A stretch of DNA of 64,000 nt from Piper betle. Its lineage: Eukaryota > Streptophyta > Magnoliopsida > Piperales > Piperaceae. Of this stretch, positions 1-12,423 are shown piece after piece. Both the position numbers and the translations under genes were made by a program. Position 1 is the stretch's first letter. Every line of letters starts with the position of its first letter. The stretch lies in contig JAURVB010013214.1 of assembly GCA_033002965.1 (NCBI GenBank), forward strand, positions 62,001 through 126,000, written 5' to 3'. The notes below the pieces were generated by a model. The model did no database searches, had not been told where the DNA came from, and saw only the letters and a list, made by a program, of their open reading frames with translations.

Positions 1-2913
1 ATATATGAGAGTATGCCAGTGATTTTTTTATTTTTATATATAGTGGATCGTAGAATTAGTTTTAGGCCGTTTACCGCGTTAGGACGCGTTACGGGCATTT
101 TGGGTGGGTTGATAGTTCTAGAGCATATCATTATGATTTTTTTGTGTTGTGTGATTTTATAGGATTTTTCCCAAATTTTTTGGAATTTTTTTTATGACTA
201 AAATATTATTTTGACTCGAGTCGGAGACGAGTCAAGTAATATTTACGTCTTTGCCACCACACACATCCGCGCCCTCCCTTTCTTCCCCAAACCCTCGCCC
301 GACGCCGCCCTTGCGCGCGCCGCCGCCACTGCTGCCGGCGCCGCCCGGCCGTCGATAGTCGCCGCCTAGCCCGGCGACGACGTTGCCGTGTTGCCCCGAC
401 CAAGCCCGGCCGCCATCGGGCCGCCGCGACGCGAGGAAGCCACGCCGCGACGCCGCGCCCGCGTTGCGCTCCCGTCGCCGATTCCGCCGCCGGCGACCAA
501 CGCCGCCGTGATCGATCGGTCGCCACAGCACCTTCGACCCCCTAGCAGCCTTCCCCGACCGGAGCGGAGGCCATCGCCGCCGTGGCCGGCCGGATCTAGC
601 GACCCATCGCCGCCGGCCCTGTTTTAGCCAATTTCCGGCGAGCCACTGCCTCGGCCGACCACGTCGACCTCATAGATGAGTCGGGCTCGTCGAGCCGGTT
701 CCGAGGGTACCCAACACGACCCCTTTCCGGCTAGTAGACGCCACCGGCAATAGTCGCCGGAAAACCACCGGAAGTCGCCGGAAAACCGCCCGCAACTGCC
801 GGGAAACCGCCGGAAATCGGAATTTCTGGAATTCGCCGGAATTCACCGGATCTTCCGCGGGGCTCACCCGGTGGAGCCCGATCGAGCTTCGGACGCCGAG
901 GAGCGCCGGATTCGAGCTTCGAGGCGCGCGACGGAACCCTAACCGTCGCCGATTGCCGACGACGTGAGGTATAATTACCTCCGACTTGATTATTTAAAGT
1001 TGATAATGATTGTTAGCACAGCATGCTAGGATTTATGATGTGATTGATAGTGAATGGAGGTTAAGTGATTTAATGAAGTAAGTAGATTGAGCAGGATAAT
1101 CGAGTAATGTAACTTAGGAAAAATACAATAAAATTGGTAGGAATAGGATGAGTAGAATTATTTTCATATTTATGATTAGTGATGTGATTAATGTTTAATG
1201 ATGGATGAAACGATGAGTTGCATGATGAGATTAAGTGTGAGTGAAGAGTAAGCGACCTAATGAAGTAGATCAAGTCAGAGCACGATAAGTGACCACAACA
1301 TAAGTTACAGACACGTAATAAAAATTAGTATGAATAGGATGAGCTAGGATTAATTAATTTTTATGATTTTCTGATTGTTATGTTGATGGATGCTTGCATT
1401 GTGATTGTGATGTTATTGAGTTTGATGCATCATTTAGTTAGCGGGCGTTAGTATTTAGTTTTGATATGTAGGTACGGAATAGGAGCTCGCCGCCTAGGCG
1501 CGATGACACGCTTGGAGCTTCTACCAGGTCCGTTTAGGACTCGTCTTGTTTTACGCTTTTCTATTGTATGTTTATGTTATTATTTGCAGGACGGGTTAAG
1601 TGGTGTTTTATTGGATCCCACTTAACTCGGGTCATTTAACCGAATATTTTCCGGATTAATAACCCCTCGAGGATGAGATCCCTCGAGGATGATTTCGAAA
1701 ACAAGATCCACCACAAGTTGCCTTCGGGCCTATTATATAAATCCCTTCCCAGGCCTATATATATAGTTTTATCGAGTTTTCAGTGAGACGAGAGATGGAG
1801 AAACCGACTGCACGTACCATGCAGAGGATGCCGTGACAGTCAAAGCGGGCTCTGGATTAGTGCCAGCGGACTGTTCCATTCCCGAGGGATCCTGACAACT
1901 CCGCGTTTGAGTTCCTCACACCCGGAGAACGTGGAGGTTTACGGGTACTGTTTAGTACAGCGCATGTCCGGACTTGTGGTTCAAAGGGTACTAAAGGCGA
2001 CTGCCTGAGAGTACTCGGCCTTCGTGCTCAAGGCCAGGAGAAATATGGAGGTAAGGAGAGGGCTTAGGATAAAGTTTCACGAGAAGTACTGAAAAGAAGT
2101 GCTGAGAGTAGCACAGTACCAGCAGCAGTAAGTTCGGGATGCTACCGGGTCTGCAGCCCAGTGGCTCCTCAGTAGTGCCCTTCAGAGTGTTCTTGAGGAA
2201 GTATATGTTTTCTTTCAGATGAGAGTTTGCTCTCATAGCCAGTTTGTTATAGTTATTTTATTTTCCGGACCAGTAACGCTTGTTACTGACGTTTTTCTTA
2301 TATATATGTAGGTGATAAGCACGAGATGGATGAGCCAGCTTGGACGGAGGAGCAATGAGGTCTTGTGCACACACATGTTAGATTTCTGAATGTTTAATAT
2401 TGTATTATTATGTTATTATTTTGTGAATGCTATGATTAAATGTTTGAGGCATGATAGGATATGATTAAATGAAATGAGATGATGCTAAGACATGATGATA
2501 AGAGGTGAGATGTGATCAGAGAGCGCAGCAGAAGTGTGGCCCAAGTCCTATGATGAATATACAGTATATTAAATTATGTGTGATTAAAATTGTTGATATA
2601 TGTATATATATTGGTATGTATTGTTTTGACAGGGTAGACCCTAATTGCACTTTTAGGGGAGACTCTGTCAGTTTTACTTTAGAATTTTCATCGATTTTTC
2701 TCGTGATTGTGATGGCGTGAAATTGAATTTGCATGTCATTCATGTAGTACCATGTTAGGATTTTGCACATTTATTCATTCATGATGGATCGTATCTTCAT
2801 CTTAAGACGCCGAGATTGGATCCGCATGAGTTAGGTTCGGGTTAGCGGACCTAACCGGGGCCTGTAACATGCCGGTTCGGTTCATGAGCGTGGACCGGAT
2901 TTGGGGTGTTACA
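1..2913 (+). mobile_element. Long LTR of a Ty3/gypsy family, 5' end outside the window
   Basis: This is the 3' part of a roughly 3-kb LTR that recurs at 9756-12423, 17454-20707 (antisense), 37332-40399 (antisense), 45593-48673 and 53066-55980. Shared landmarks in order are a GC-rich block (about 250-970), the motif around GGAGCTCGCCGCCTAGGCG (1480-1500), a TATA-like stretch after CCCAGGCC (1750-1770) followed by TTTTCAGTGAGA, the segment reading GACCAGTAACGC..TGTAGGTGA (2265-2315), the segment around CACTTTTAGGGGAGACTCTG (2648-2670), and the terminal GGGGTGTTACA (2903-2913). No primer-binding site follows the end; decayed gag sequence follows directly. It therefore looks like a solo LTR nested in the chromovirus to its right rather than that element's own 5' LTR. 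The open frames in the GC-rich block are not supported as genes. Confidence 0.8.
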
Positions 2914-5900
2914 TAGGATCACCAAAATTACACAAACCTTGAGCCAGCTAATGAGAATGTGCTAACTCAAATATTAGCTGCTATCCAGACTTTGACTTAG
3001 TAGAGTGTGGCCACTACAAATGTGGTATTAAAGGCAACACAGAGGCTGTCAGTTGCCCAGTTGTTGGAGAAAGTGGAGCTTCTAGTTTGGCTGGTTGGTC
3101 AAGCTTAGTTCTACCTGAAGTACTAGATGGGAACCAAGAAGCAAGGAATAACATACCTCCATTGATGGTTTTGCAAGATTTTCCATTAAGAAGGCAACAA
3201 CCGAGAGTAGTGGACGACTCTGACAAGTTCACAAAGGAAAAATTCATTAAGAATGGTCCCAATGAGTTTGTGGGAGGAGTTGACTCGATCAAATCTCATA
3301 AATTAGATTAATAATATGGAAACCACATTCAAGGCTATGCAAGTACTCCATAGGCACAAAATTAGATTAGCCACTTACATGTTTAAGGAGGAGACATATA
3401 ATTAATGAGATGCCTTGGAGAAGTCTGCTTTTAGACAAAGGGAGATTAATTTCATCGCATGGGTTGAGTTTGTGGCAACATTTAATGAACCGGGACTTCA
3501 ACAAAGGCTTTGGAATTCAATAATTTGACTAGGGAAGCGACTAGGTACGGAAGTATGCTCACAAATTCCTGGTACTTGAGGGTTATTCCCCTGCATCTCT
3601 AGCCAATGAGAAAACCCATGCAAGAAAGTTTTTTTGGGGATTAGAGTTTATGCTGAGGGATAGGATTGCCAATATTCCTCGGCAAAACGTCAATGATATG
3701 ATTAATGTGGCTCATAATCGTGAATTTATTTTGGAGCAAGAGACGACTAAGAGGGCTAGTATAATAACTAAACCTACAATCTCTACACCGGGTGTGGTGA
3801 GGTTTTGTAGGCAGCAAGGCACTCGTAGAATTCCCAATAAGAGGAAGCGAGATGGGAAACACCATGCTTACAAGTGCCACAATTGTGGTGGAGAGCAACC
3901 TAATTAGTGTCCTGAACTGATTAAGTGTTTTAACTGAAGAAAGTCTGGATATATTAATAAAGACTATAAGTTACGAACTAAGGAATAAGAGCAAAGCAAG
4001 GATGGAAACAACCTTCCACGGAATAACAATGACAATGGAAAAATCTACCTGGCACATGTAGGGAGGATGATAATGAAGAGCGACTTGTTAAAGGTACAAT
4101 TCTAATTAAAATTTTTAATATTCATGTATTATTTGATATGGATTGTATCCACTCAACTAGAATAGTAAAGAAGCTAGTGTTAAAAACTTCAACTTTGCCT
4201 CACCCATTAAGAATTACCACTACAAGAGGTAAGCCTGAATTTACTACACAATGGGTCCAAAGTCTCGAGTTTGAAGAAGAGACCTATGTATGAGATTTGG
4301 TTGTATTTAGTTTAAATTAATTTGATGTAATCATAGGGGTGAATTGTTGGGAAAGAACCAAGCATTCCTATATTTTGAGAGAAAGATGGTGCTTAAAGGC
4401 CTTTGTAAAAGTGAGATGAGGTTAATATTTCAAGGGTCCTTATTAGAGAAGTCCTAATGTATTGTGTCCTATGCCAAAACTGTTAAGTTAATTGGTCAAG
4501 GGTGTTAAGCTTACATTACAAGTTTAGTTGACTAATATGAGGAAGCCCAACAAATAACTTCTATTCCGGTGGTGTTCGAATTCTCTGATGTATTTCCTAA
4601 AGAATTGCCAAGGTACCTCCACCAAGAGAAGTTAAGTTCACAATAGATGTAGCTCTAGTTTCTAAACCAATTTCTAAAGCTCCATACAGAATGAAGCTAA
4701 TAGAAGTTAAAGAATTTAAATCACAGCTGGGAAAAATGCTTCAAGTGAGATTTATTCGTCTGAGTGCATCTCCTTGGGGTGCACTAGTACTGTTTGTCAA
4801 GAGAAGGATAGTTTATTTCGATTGTGTATTGATTACAGACAACTTAATCAAGTGACGGTCAATAATTGATATCCTTTGTCGAGAATTTAAGACTGGTTTG
4901 GTAAATTGAGGACATCTGAAGTATTTTCGAAGATTGAGATTGATCTTCAATTAAGCTATTACCAATTGTGCGTGAAGGATGATGGTATTCCTAAAACAAC
5001 ATTTAGAAAAAGGTATGATAAGTATGAATTTATGGTAATGACTTTCGGATTGATAAATGCATCTGCATCATTTATGTCCTTGATAAGTAGGGTGCATCAT
5101 TCTTATTTAGATAAATTCATAATTGTGTTCATTGATGATGTTTTAATATATTTTAATAATAAGCATGATCATGAAATCCATCTGAGAGCAGATCTTTAAA
5201 TGTTGAGGGATCACAAGTTGTTTGCAAATTTTTTTAAGTGTAAATTTTTGCTAAAAATGGTTAACTTTTTGGGGCACATAATTTCCAAGAAAGGTGTCTC
5301 AGTTGATCCAACTAAGATTCAAATAGTGATTGAATAACCTATACTCAAGACAGTCATTGATATCCAAAATTTCCTTGGATTGACAAGATATTACAAAAAA
5401 CTTATTAAATATTTTTCCTTAACAACCAGTCCAATGACCAGGTTAACACGCAAAGAAGTAAAAGTTGTGTGGGATAACAAATGTAAATAGAATTTTCAAA
5501 CCTTGAAAGAAAAGTTGACCACATCATTGTGTTGACTCTACCTGATGGGAATGAAGGCTTTGTTATTTATAGTGATGCAACATGGCAAAGTGATGCCATA
5601 TGTATCTAGATAATTAAAGTTGCATGAGCATAATTATATCACTCATGATTTGGAGTTGGTGGCGGTTGTCTTTGCACTTAAGTTATGGAGACATGACCTT
5701 TCTGAATCCAAGTTTGAAGTCTGCACTGATCATAAAAGTTTGAAATATATATTTACACAAAATGATCTGAACTTGAGACAAAAGAGGTGGATGAAATACT
5801 TAAAAGAACTTTTGATTTTTAGCTACTCTATCATCCGAGTAAAACTAATGTGGTGGCAAATGATTTGAGGTAGAAGGAAAAACAATCTCCTCATCAACAA

Positions 5901-8020
5901 CTTTCAAGATTATGCGCTATGACAGGAGAGCTGATTGCAATTAATCCAGTTTTGCATGTTAATGGGTTGTTAACAAATTTGGTGATATCAAATTATTTGA
6001 TAGACTAACTGAAAATAGCTCAAGTAGATGACAAAGAATTGACAAAATTCATGGAGAAATTAACTGACATAAAGGTGGATTATTTGGGTGTGACAAGATT
6101 TCAAGGTAGGCTATGTATTCCTAGAGATGAAAATTTGAAAAAATCAATACTGGAGGAGGCACATTGATCTAAATTCTCAATTCACCCAAGAATGATAAAG
6201 ATGTATCAGGATATGAAGTGTACTTATTGGTTTCTAGGTGTGAAAAAAATATGTGACAGATTTTGTATCTAAGTGGTTGACATGCAACAAGTGAAAATTA
6301 AACATCAATTACTTGATGGCATATTAAAACAACTTTCTATACTTAATTGAAAGTAAGAGTATGTTACTTGTGACTTTGTGTCAGGGCTTCCAAAATCACT
6401 GAGAAAAAATAATTCTATTTAGGTTGTAGTTAACTTGTTGACAAAATCAGCACATTTTATTCCTATAAAAGCTGCAACGATAGCTAACTAACTTGCTAAA
6501 TTAGATGTGGACAATATAGTTAGATTCCATGAAATTCTAAAAGAAATTATGTCTTATAGAGATCCATTGTTTACTTCTCATTCATGCAAAGTTTTCTAAT
6601 AAGCAATGAGAACAAAAATATAATTGAGTACAACATATCACACTTAGACTAATGGTCAAAGGGAGAGTACAATACAAACTTTAAAAGACTAGTTTTAGTT
6701 ATGTGTTATAGATTGGGGAGGTATTTGAGTGTTTAGGCCCTTTGGATCCCAAAAGGGACTTGAAATAGGTGTCATGGGTCTCTCTTAATCCAAAAGTTAA
6801 CTAAAGAAATAAGGCTTTCCCATTAGCCTATATACAACTCACCAACATCATCCACAACCGATGTGGGATAAATTTAACAACTCCCCTTCACACATTAGGT
6901 GTCCCCGAAACCATCATTGTTTGACAAACTCCCCTTAAATTAGATGACACCCACTTGACAAACTCCCTCAAATCATCAGGTGGAACCCATAAAGGAAACT
7001 CCGACAATCGGAATAGGCAAACACCAAATCTCCTAAGATCGTAACCTAGCTCTGATATCACTTCATGGGCCTTTTGGGCCCCCAACCAAGCTCTGATACC
7101 ACCACTGTTAGACCCTTTGGGCCCCCAAAAGGGACTTGCAATAGGTGTTATGAGCCTCTCTTAATCTAAAAGCTAGCTTAGGGAATAAGGCTTTCCCATT
7201 AACCTATATACAAAGTCACCAACACCTTCTACGACCGATGTGGGATAAACCCAACATTAAGAACAACATTTAGTACTAGTGGAATTCACCTACAATAACT
7301 CCTATCAAGCAATTATAGGAATGAATCCTTTTGAGGTTTTATATAGAAAACCTTGCAGATCACCTACATGCTGGCTATAATCACTAGATGTAGTGGTAGT
7401 TGGTCTATAATTATTGCAACAAGCAATAGAGAAGGTGAATTCCATTAAGCAAAGAATGAAAATAATTGAAAATAGACAAAAGAGTTATGCTAATACTAAA
7501 AAGAAGGAACTACAATTTGTGGTGAGAGACAAAGTTTATCGGAAAGTATGTCTGACTAAATGTGCAATCAAATTTGTGTCTATAGGGAAGTTAAAACGAA
7601 GATATATAGAACCTTTTGATATCATTGTAAAAGTTTGCAATTTAGCTTATCAATTGGTTTTACCATCTAATCTTGATGGAGTGCACAATGTCTTTTATGT
7701 ATTTATACTCAGAAAGTATGTGATTGATGAAAGTCACATTATTCCTAACTATATGAAGTTTGATATTCAATCCAATGTTACAGAGGATAAGCCACTAAAG
7801 ATATTAGAATGACTAGATAAAATATTAAGGACAAAAACAGTGCCACTAGTAAAATTACTTTGGAGTAATCGAGGGGTTGAAGAAGCTTCTTGGGAAAAGA
7901 AAGAGTATATACGAAAAAGTTTCCCAAATTGTTTGAAGAATAACTTGAGGTAATTTCTTGTTCTCGTTATTATTGGTTGCATTATTTTTGTGGACGAAAA
8001 TTCCTAAGTTGGGGAGAATG
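2914..8020 (+). pseudogene. Decayed gag-pol of a Ty3/gypsy chromovirus (element 1)
   Basis: This is the internal region of a chromodomain-bearing Ty3/gypsy element, full of stops and frameshifts. Recognisable in order: gag (about 2930-4000) with a broken CCHC knuckle (CHNCGGEQPN at about 3876-3905); protease (about 4085-4330), where the usual DSG is replaced in FDMDCIHS; reverse transcriptase (about 4600-5330), with YQLCVKDDGIPKTTFR and the catalytic IDD of VFIDDVLIY; RNase H (about 5500-5870), with [20 protein letters not shown] and [11 protein letters not shown]; integrase (about 6100-7550), with the recognisable GLPKS and NGQRESTIQTL stretches; and a C-terminal chromodomain (about 7790-7960) containing LLWSNRGVEEASWEKKEYI. 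A TRIM insertion at 6730-7256 splits integrase. A purine-rich GGGGAGAATG lies at 8011-8020 before the 3' LTR. The Tekay/Del lineage is my inference from the chromodomain type. The product is certainly non-functional. Confidence 0.85.
6730..7256 (-). mobile_element. TRIM (terminal-repeat retrotransposon in miniature) inserted in integrase of element 1
   Basis: Two direct terminal repeats of 150 and 151 bp (6730-6879 and 7106-7256) begin TGTT and end AACA and flank a 226-bp non-coding core. Read on the minus strand, the repeat at 7106-7256 is followed by TGGTATCAGAGC, the initiator-methionine tRNA primer-binding site, and a purine-rich tract (GAAGGGGAG) precedes the other repeat, so the element points minus. 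Flanks are TTGAG (6725-6729) and TTAAG (7257-7261), a 5-bp target duplication with one difference. Removing the element and one duplication rejoins the integrase reading as GGI*EQHLVLVEFTYNN. The 65-codon minus frame inside is not a gene. A diverged relative lies at 33776-34103. Confidence 0.9.
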
Positions 8021-8862
8021 TGAGACTAGAGACCAGGCTAAGAACTTATATAATGAATTTTTGTAATTTAATAGACATAGTTACATAGAAATATTTTTTA
8101 TTGGGTTGATTTTGATGTATCGGTTCAAGCTTGGGTGTTTTTTCAATTAAATTTAAGTTAAAATAAATTTTCCTAGAGAAAGCAAATAGATTAATCCTTT
8201 TAGTAAGAGATAAAAAGATCTATTGGTGAAAATAAAGGAGGGCAACCCCTCTCTCCTCTCTTACGGTGCTTTTCTCCTTCTCTTTCTCATTTTGCGTGGC
8301 GGGTTTTTTCTCCTCCACTCTTCATTGTTGACGAACAAGATTTTGGTAATTCCTTATTTTTCCATTGCTATTTTGTGTTTTATTCATCACTCATATAGAT
8401 TTTTATTATTTAGGATGTTGAACTCGAGAACATTTTTAATGTTTATTAATTATGGAATTAAATAACTATTTAATGACATTTAATGCTTTAATTATGATTG
8501 TTTGATATTGTTAATGGGTAGATATGTGTTATATGCTCTATTTGATTACATGAATTGGAGATGGAAATTTGTACTTATTATTAAATCTTGGATTGTATAT
8601 GCATGCATGACATATTGTTATTTCTGTATTCAATATGCGATCTTGTGAGTAATGTGTAGCGATTGGTGTCGTTTAAGTGTTGTCTGAGAACTAATAAAGG
8701 AGAAAGATAATACCTGAGGATTGCAATAGTTATAATCTTTATGATGTTAGATGAACACTAGTTGTCGTTGATTAGTCGAATAATAGGTGTAAGCATAATA
8801 TTGACATTAGGGTGACGTGTTAGGCTTCATCTAAGTGATTAAAATATACAACCGTGATGTAA

Positions 8863-8902
8863 GACTTATCACACCATAGTGTGACTTATCACACCATAGT
8901 GT
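8863..8902. repeat. 20-bp tandem duplication in LTR
   Basis: GACTTATCACACCATAGTGT occurs twice head to tail (8863-8882 and 8883-8902) with no mismatch, inside the 3' LTR of element 1. Confidence 0.9.
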
Positions 8903-9444
8903 ATGGTTCATTACAAAACATAAAAAATCTTGAAGTCCAAATGATAAGGAGTAGCCTACTATGTACTTTAAGACCGAAGTTTGGGTGAGGACATAGGTTT
9001 AGTGTTTCCTTTGGGAAAGGGCAGGGTATATAATCATGGATGGTAAAATATTTTTTGGCAAGGTCACCATTCTGCTAGAATAGGGGTTAGACATAAACCC
9101 ATATATTTTATTATGGTATTTAAATTGTTCATTTTGGTTATACGGACGTGGTTATTTTAATACTAACACAGAATTTCCTCCGCAGGTATAAACTGGTTTG
9201 AGTGCCTTGCCAGGGACAGAGGGAGGTCAAGTAGATTGACGATCTATTATCTTTATTAGTGGACTTGTTCTTATTATTTGATTATTTATATATGACTTGA
9301 GATATTATACTGCAGAATAGTGGAACATGGTTAAGTATATGGGATTTGGATGATGATTATTCAACATGCTATTAGTTGAACAATTAATTTGTGATTGCTA
9401 TTAAATTTAGTTGTTGCCTTATAAATAATTATTGTTTCTAATGT

Positions 9445-9534
9445 GCATGTTATACAACTTATTTAATTATTTTGAATAATCCAAACTTTGCATGTTATAC
9501 AACTTATTTAATTATTTTGAATAATCCAAACTTA
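9445..9534. repeat. 45-bp tandem duplication in LTR
   Basis: A 45-bp unit beginning GCATGTTATACAACTTATTT is present twice in tandem (9445-9489 and 9490-9534), essentially identical, inside the 3' LTR of element 1. Confidence 0.9.
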
Positions 9535-9608
9535 CTTTCTTATTGGGGATTGGGTTTGTATACTAGGTAAACCCGGTTCATGTTGGATTTTCCGGGCAGG
9601 GTGTTGCA

Positions 9609-9755
9609 AATTTTTTAACCCAAACCAAGGATAATTGAACAATTGAATTATTATATACATGACACCCTTGCATTGCAAGTAGTACATTAAGCTACCCTTT
9701 AATCGTAAATTCTTCAACATCAAAACACTAATCATTCTAACGCACATAAAAGAAG
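9609..9755. other. Short flank between element 1 and a solo LTR
   Basis: About 147 bp of AT-rich DNA with no recognisable feature. Its last five bases, AGAAG, are the left target duplication of the next solo LTR. Confidence 0.6.
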
Positions 9756-12423
9756 TATAAAACCCGTGATTCAAGTCATAGTTTTACATTAGCGAACCAG
9801 TCGGCTCGAGTTGAGTCAGTTTTATGAACCATGTGTTGAGTCAAGGTCAATCGTGAGTTATAAGCGATGAGGGTCAAATGTACCTGCATTAGAAAGATGA
9901 TGAGAAATAAGTTATTAGAGTATATGACAGTATGCAATATTTCTTTTTTATGCATTTGATCATAGAATCATTTTTTGGCCGAATAACGCATTAAGATGTG
10001 TTATAGAGAAGTTTGTGTGGGTTATTAGTTGTAGAACATATCATTGTGATGTTATGGTGTGCATTATATTTTATGGGATTTTCCCTTATTTTTTGAATTT
10101 ATTTTGATTTTTTATGAGTTAGTTATTATTTTTGACTCGAGTCAAAGTCGAGTCAACTTTTATTTACGAGACTACCCTTGAGACTTACCTCGACCTTTTC
10201 TCCCCCAAACCCTAATTGCCACCCTTCACTTCCCCCATCCTCACCGTTGACAACCCTTTCAGCTGCTGCACTGCCACCGATCATTGCCGCCAAGCCTCGA
10301 GCATACTCGAGCGCTACCCGGTCTCCATGATGCCCCGACATTGCTAGATCGCGCTGCTTGTCCCTGCATCGATTAGCCACTGTCCACGCCGCTCGATAGC
10401 TGCCGTGCCGCCAATGCCCTTCCCTTTGACCCTCAGCATTTTCCCCCATACCCAGTGTCGCTGCCGAGGGCGACCGAGGGCCAATCAGGCAATTGACCGA
10501 CCACAGCCAACTCGTCGCCACTGTCGGTGGACATCACTGCTATTGCTGTCCTCACCGCCACCACTATTGGGTTGAGCTCGCCGAGTTGGTGCTGACCCAT
10601 AGCCCCGAGTGCCTTGCCAGAAAAGTCGCCAATAACCACCGAAAAACTGGATTTCTATGAAATTTGCCAAATCTTTTGTTGAATTCATCCAGTTGAACCT
10701 AATCGAACTTCGGATACCATTGGGTACCAAATTCGAGCCTTGAGCCATGCAATGAAACTCTCGTCGTTTCTGATTACCTACGACGCAAGGTATAATTAAC
10801 TCTGACTTAATTCCTTAAAGGTGATAATTATTAACACAACATGCTAGGATTTATGAATTGATTTGTTAACTATTTTATTGTATTAAAAATATGAATTTCT
10901 TAATTTAATTGTATTAAAACGAATGCTAAGGAACTAATTAGGTAAAATTAAGTAAGTATCATAATTTGATGCAAAGTAGCGTAGGAAAACTTATATGGAT
11001 TGATGTGAGTATGTATTAATGTGTGTATGCTATAGGATGTGTGAATGCATCATAAGTCGTCGTTAGCTTTTAGTTTGATGTGTAGGTACAGAGTAAGAGC
11101 TCATAGCCTAGGCACGTGGGCATGATTGGAGCTTCTACCAAGTCTGTTTAAGACTAGCTTCTGATTTAACTTCTATATTTTATTGTGTTTTGTTTTAACA
11201 GGTAAGCAAAAGCGTCGAGTAGTGGATTTATTATATCCCACTCTACACGGGCCATCTAGTCGTATGAGATTTCTAGATTAACAACCCTCAAGGATGAGAT
11301 CCCTTGAGTTTGTTTTCAAATACTCAGATCCAGATAATGATGCCTTCAAGACTATTATATAAATACCTACCCAGGCCTATGTACATGTAGTTTTTCGAGT
11401 TTTCAGTGAGAGATGAGATGAGGGAAAACCGACAACCGTGTCTTGAGATAGGGAGTGTGTTCATCAAAATAGGCTTTGGAACAAGTAGCCCGGTTTCCTT
11501 CACATCTCAGTTATCGTTACTTTCCTTATTATCTAAGTTGAGTCTAAACTCCATAGCTCAACCTGTTCATTTTCATTCTCTATTTAATTTGCATGCAACA
11601 TATTTATTCATTCAATAACTATCATTCAAAGTTCATCATTTAAAATAATTAAATACTCATCATCATCATTAATTACACTCGACAAATACATGTGTCCGCA
11701 ATTTTAGTGTTGCTCCTCCTTAGTCTCGACAGCGCTCATTCCTCGCAGTTCTCACCTACATAGATAATAAAAAGACGTCAGTAATGAGTATTACCGGTCC
11801 AAAAATAACAAATAACAAACTGACACGGGAGAGCTGACTCTCCTATTGAATAAAAACCTAATTATTCTTCCTCATAGAACTCTCATAAGGGTAATAACTA
11901 AAAGTTGTCGACCTCGCGCTCTCATCCCATTCATTGGCCACTTTAAACTATCCCTTGCACGGGAAAATCATTCTCTTTTCTTTCAGCCCTCTACATCCTC
12001 CGTATCACTTCTGGCCTCGAGTATAGAGGCCGAGTACTCTCAGGCATGCGCCTTCAGTACCCTCTAAAACCACAAGTTTAGACATGCGCTGCATAGCAGT
12101 ACCTGTAAACCTTCACACTTCTTTGGGTTTGAGGAACTATTGTACTTTTATGGGAGACTGTCCATTTTGCTTTAAAAATAGTTATTTTTTAAAAAATTTT
12201 CTTTTGTTTGACTTGTTTTATACTTGATTGCATATCATAGGTTACATGTAAGATAATGTTAGAACCTAAACATCCTATCCATGTTTTATATGTTGCATCA
12301 CTATATTAAGATGCCGAGGGTAGATCTATGTCAGCTTAACCGAATTAAATAGATTAGCGAATAGTTTGATCGCCGGTAACATTTCCGAGTTGGTTCACAT
12401 GTGAACCAAAACCGGGTATTACA
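9756..12423 (+). mobile_element. Solo LTR of the long-LTR family, with target duplication and internal inversion
   Basis: The LTR runs from TATAAAACCC (first G of TGTAAAA mutated) to GGGTATTACA and is flanked by identical AGAAG at 9751-9755 and 12424-12428, so both ends are secure. It keeps the family landmarks in order: GC-rich block (about 10180-10780), GAGCTCATAGCCTAGGCACG (about 11097-11116), and CCCAGGCCTATGTACATG followed by TTTTCAGTGAGA (about 11370-11410). Sequence from about 11500 to 12130 is the reverse complement of the corresponding LTR segment; for example CACCTACATAGATAATAAAA at about 11751 is the inverse of the TATATATGTAGGTGA segment. Direct orientation resumes at about 12140 with ACTTTTATGGGAGACTGTCC. 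At 2668 bp it is shorter than its relatives. Confidence 0.85.

Larger units (their letters stand above)
8021..9608 (+). mobile_element. 3' LTR of the decayed chromovirus element 1
   Basis: The repeat begins TGAGACTAG directly after a purine-rich tract and ends GGGCAGGGTGTTGCA, giving a 1588-bp LTR of a different type from the roughly 3-kb LTR family elsewhere in the window. No 5' partner is visible. It probably lies left of the window, displaced by the long LTR ending at 2913. The LTR contains two young tandem duplications: a 20-bp unit at 8863-8902 and a 45-bp unit at 9445-9534. The end is less certain than the start because there is no second LTR to align. Confidence 0.6.

Noticed and set aside
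206..627. Overlapping proline/arginine-rich frames on both strands near the left end
   Set aside because: They lie in the GC-rich block of the long LTR; open frames there occur in several registers because the DNA is GC-rich and are not conserved between LTR copies.
6888..7085. 65-codon minus-strand frame
   Set aside because: It is the non-coding core of the TRIM element.
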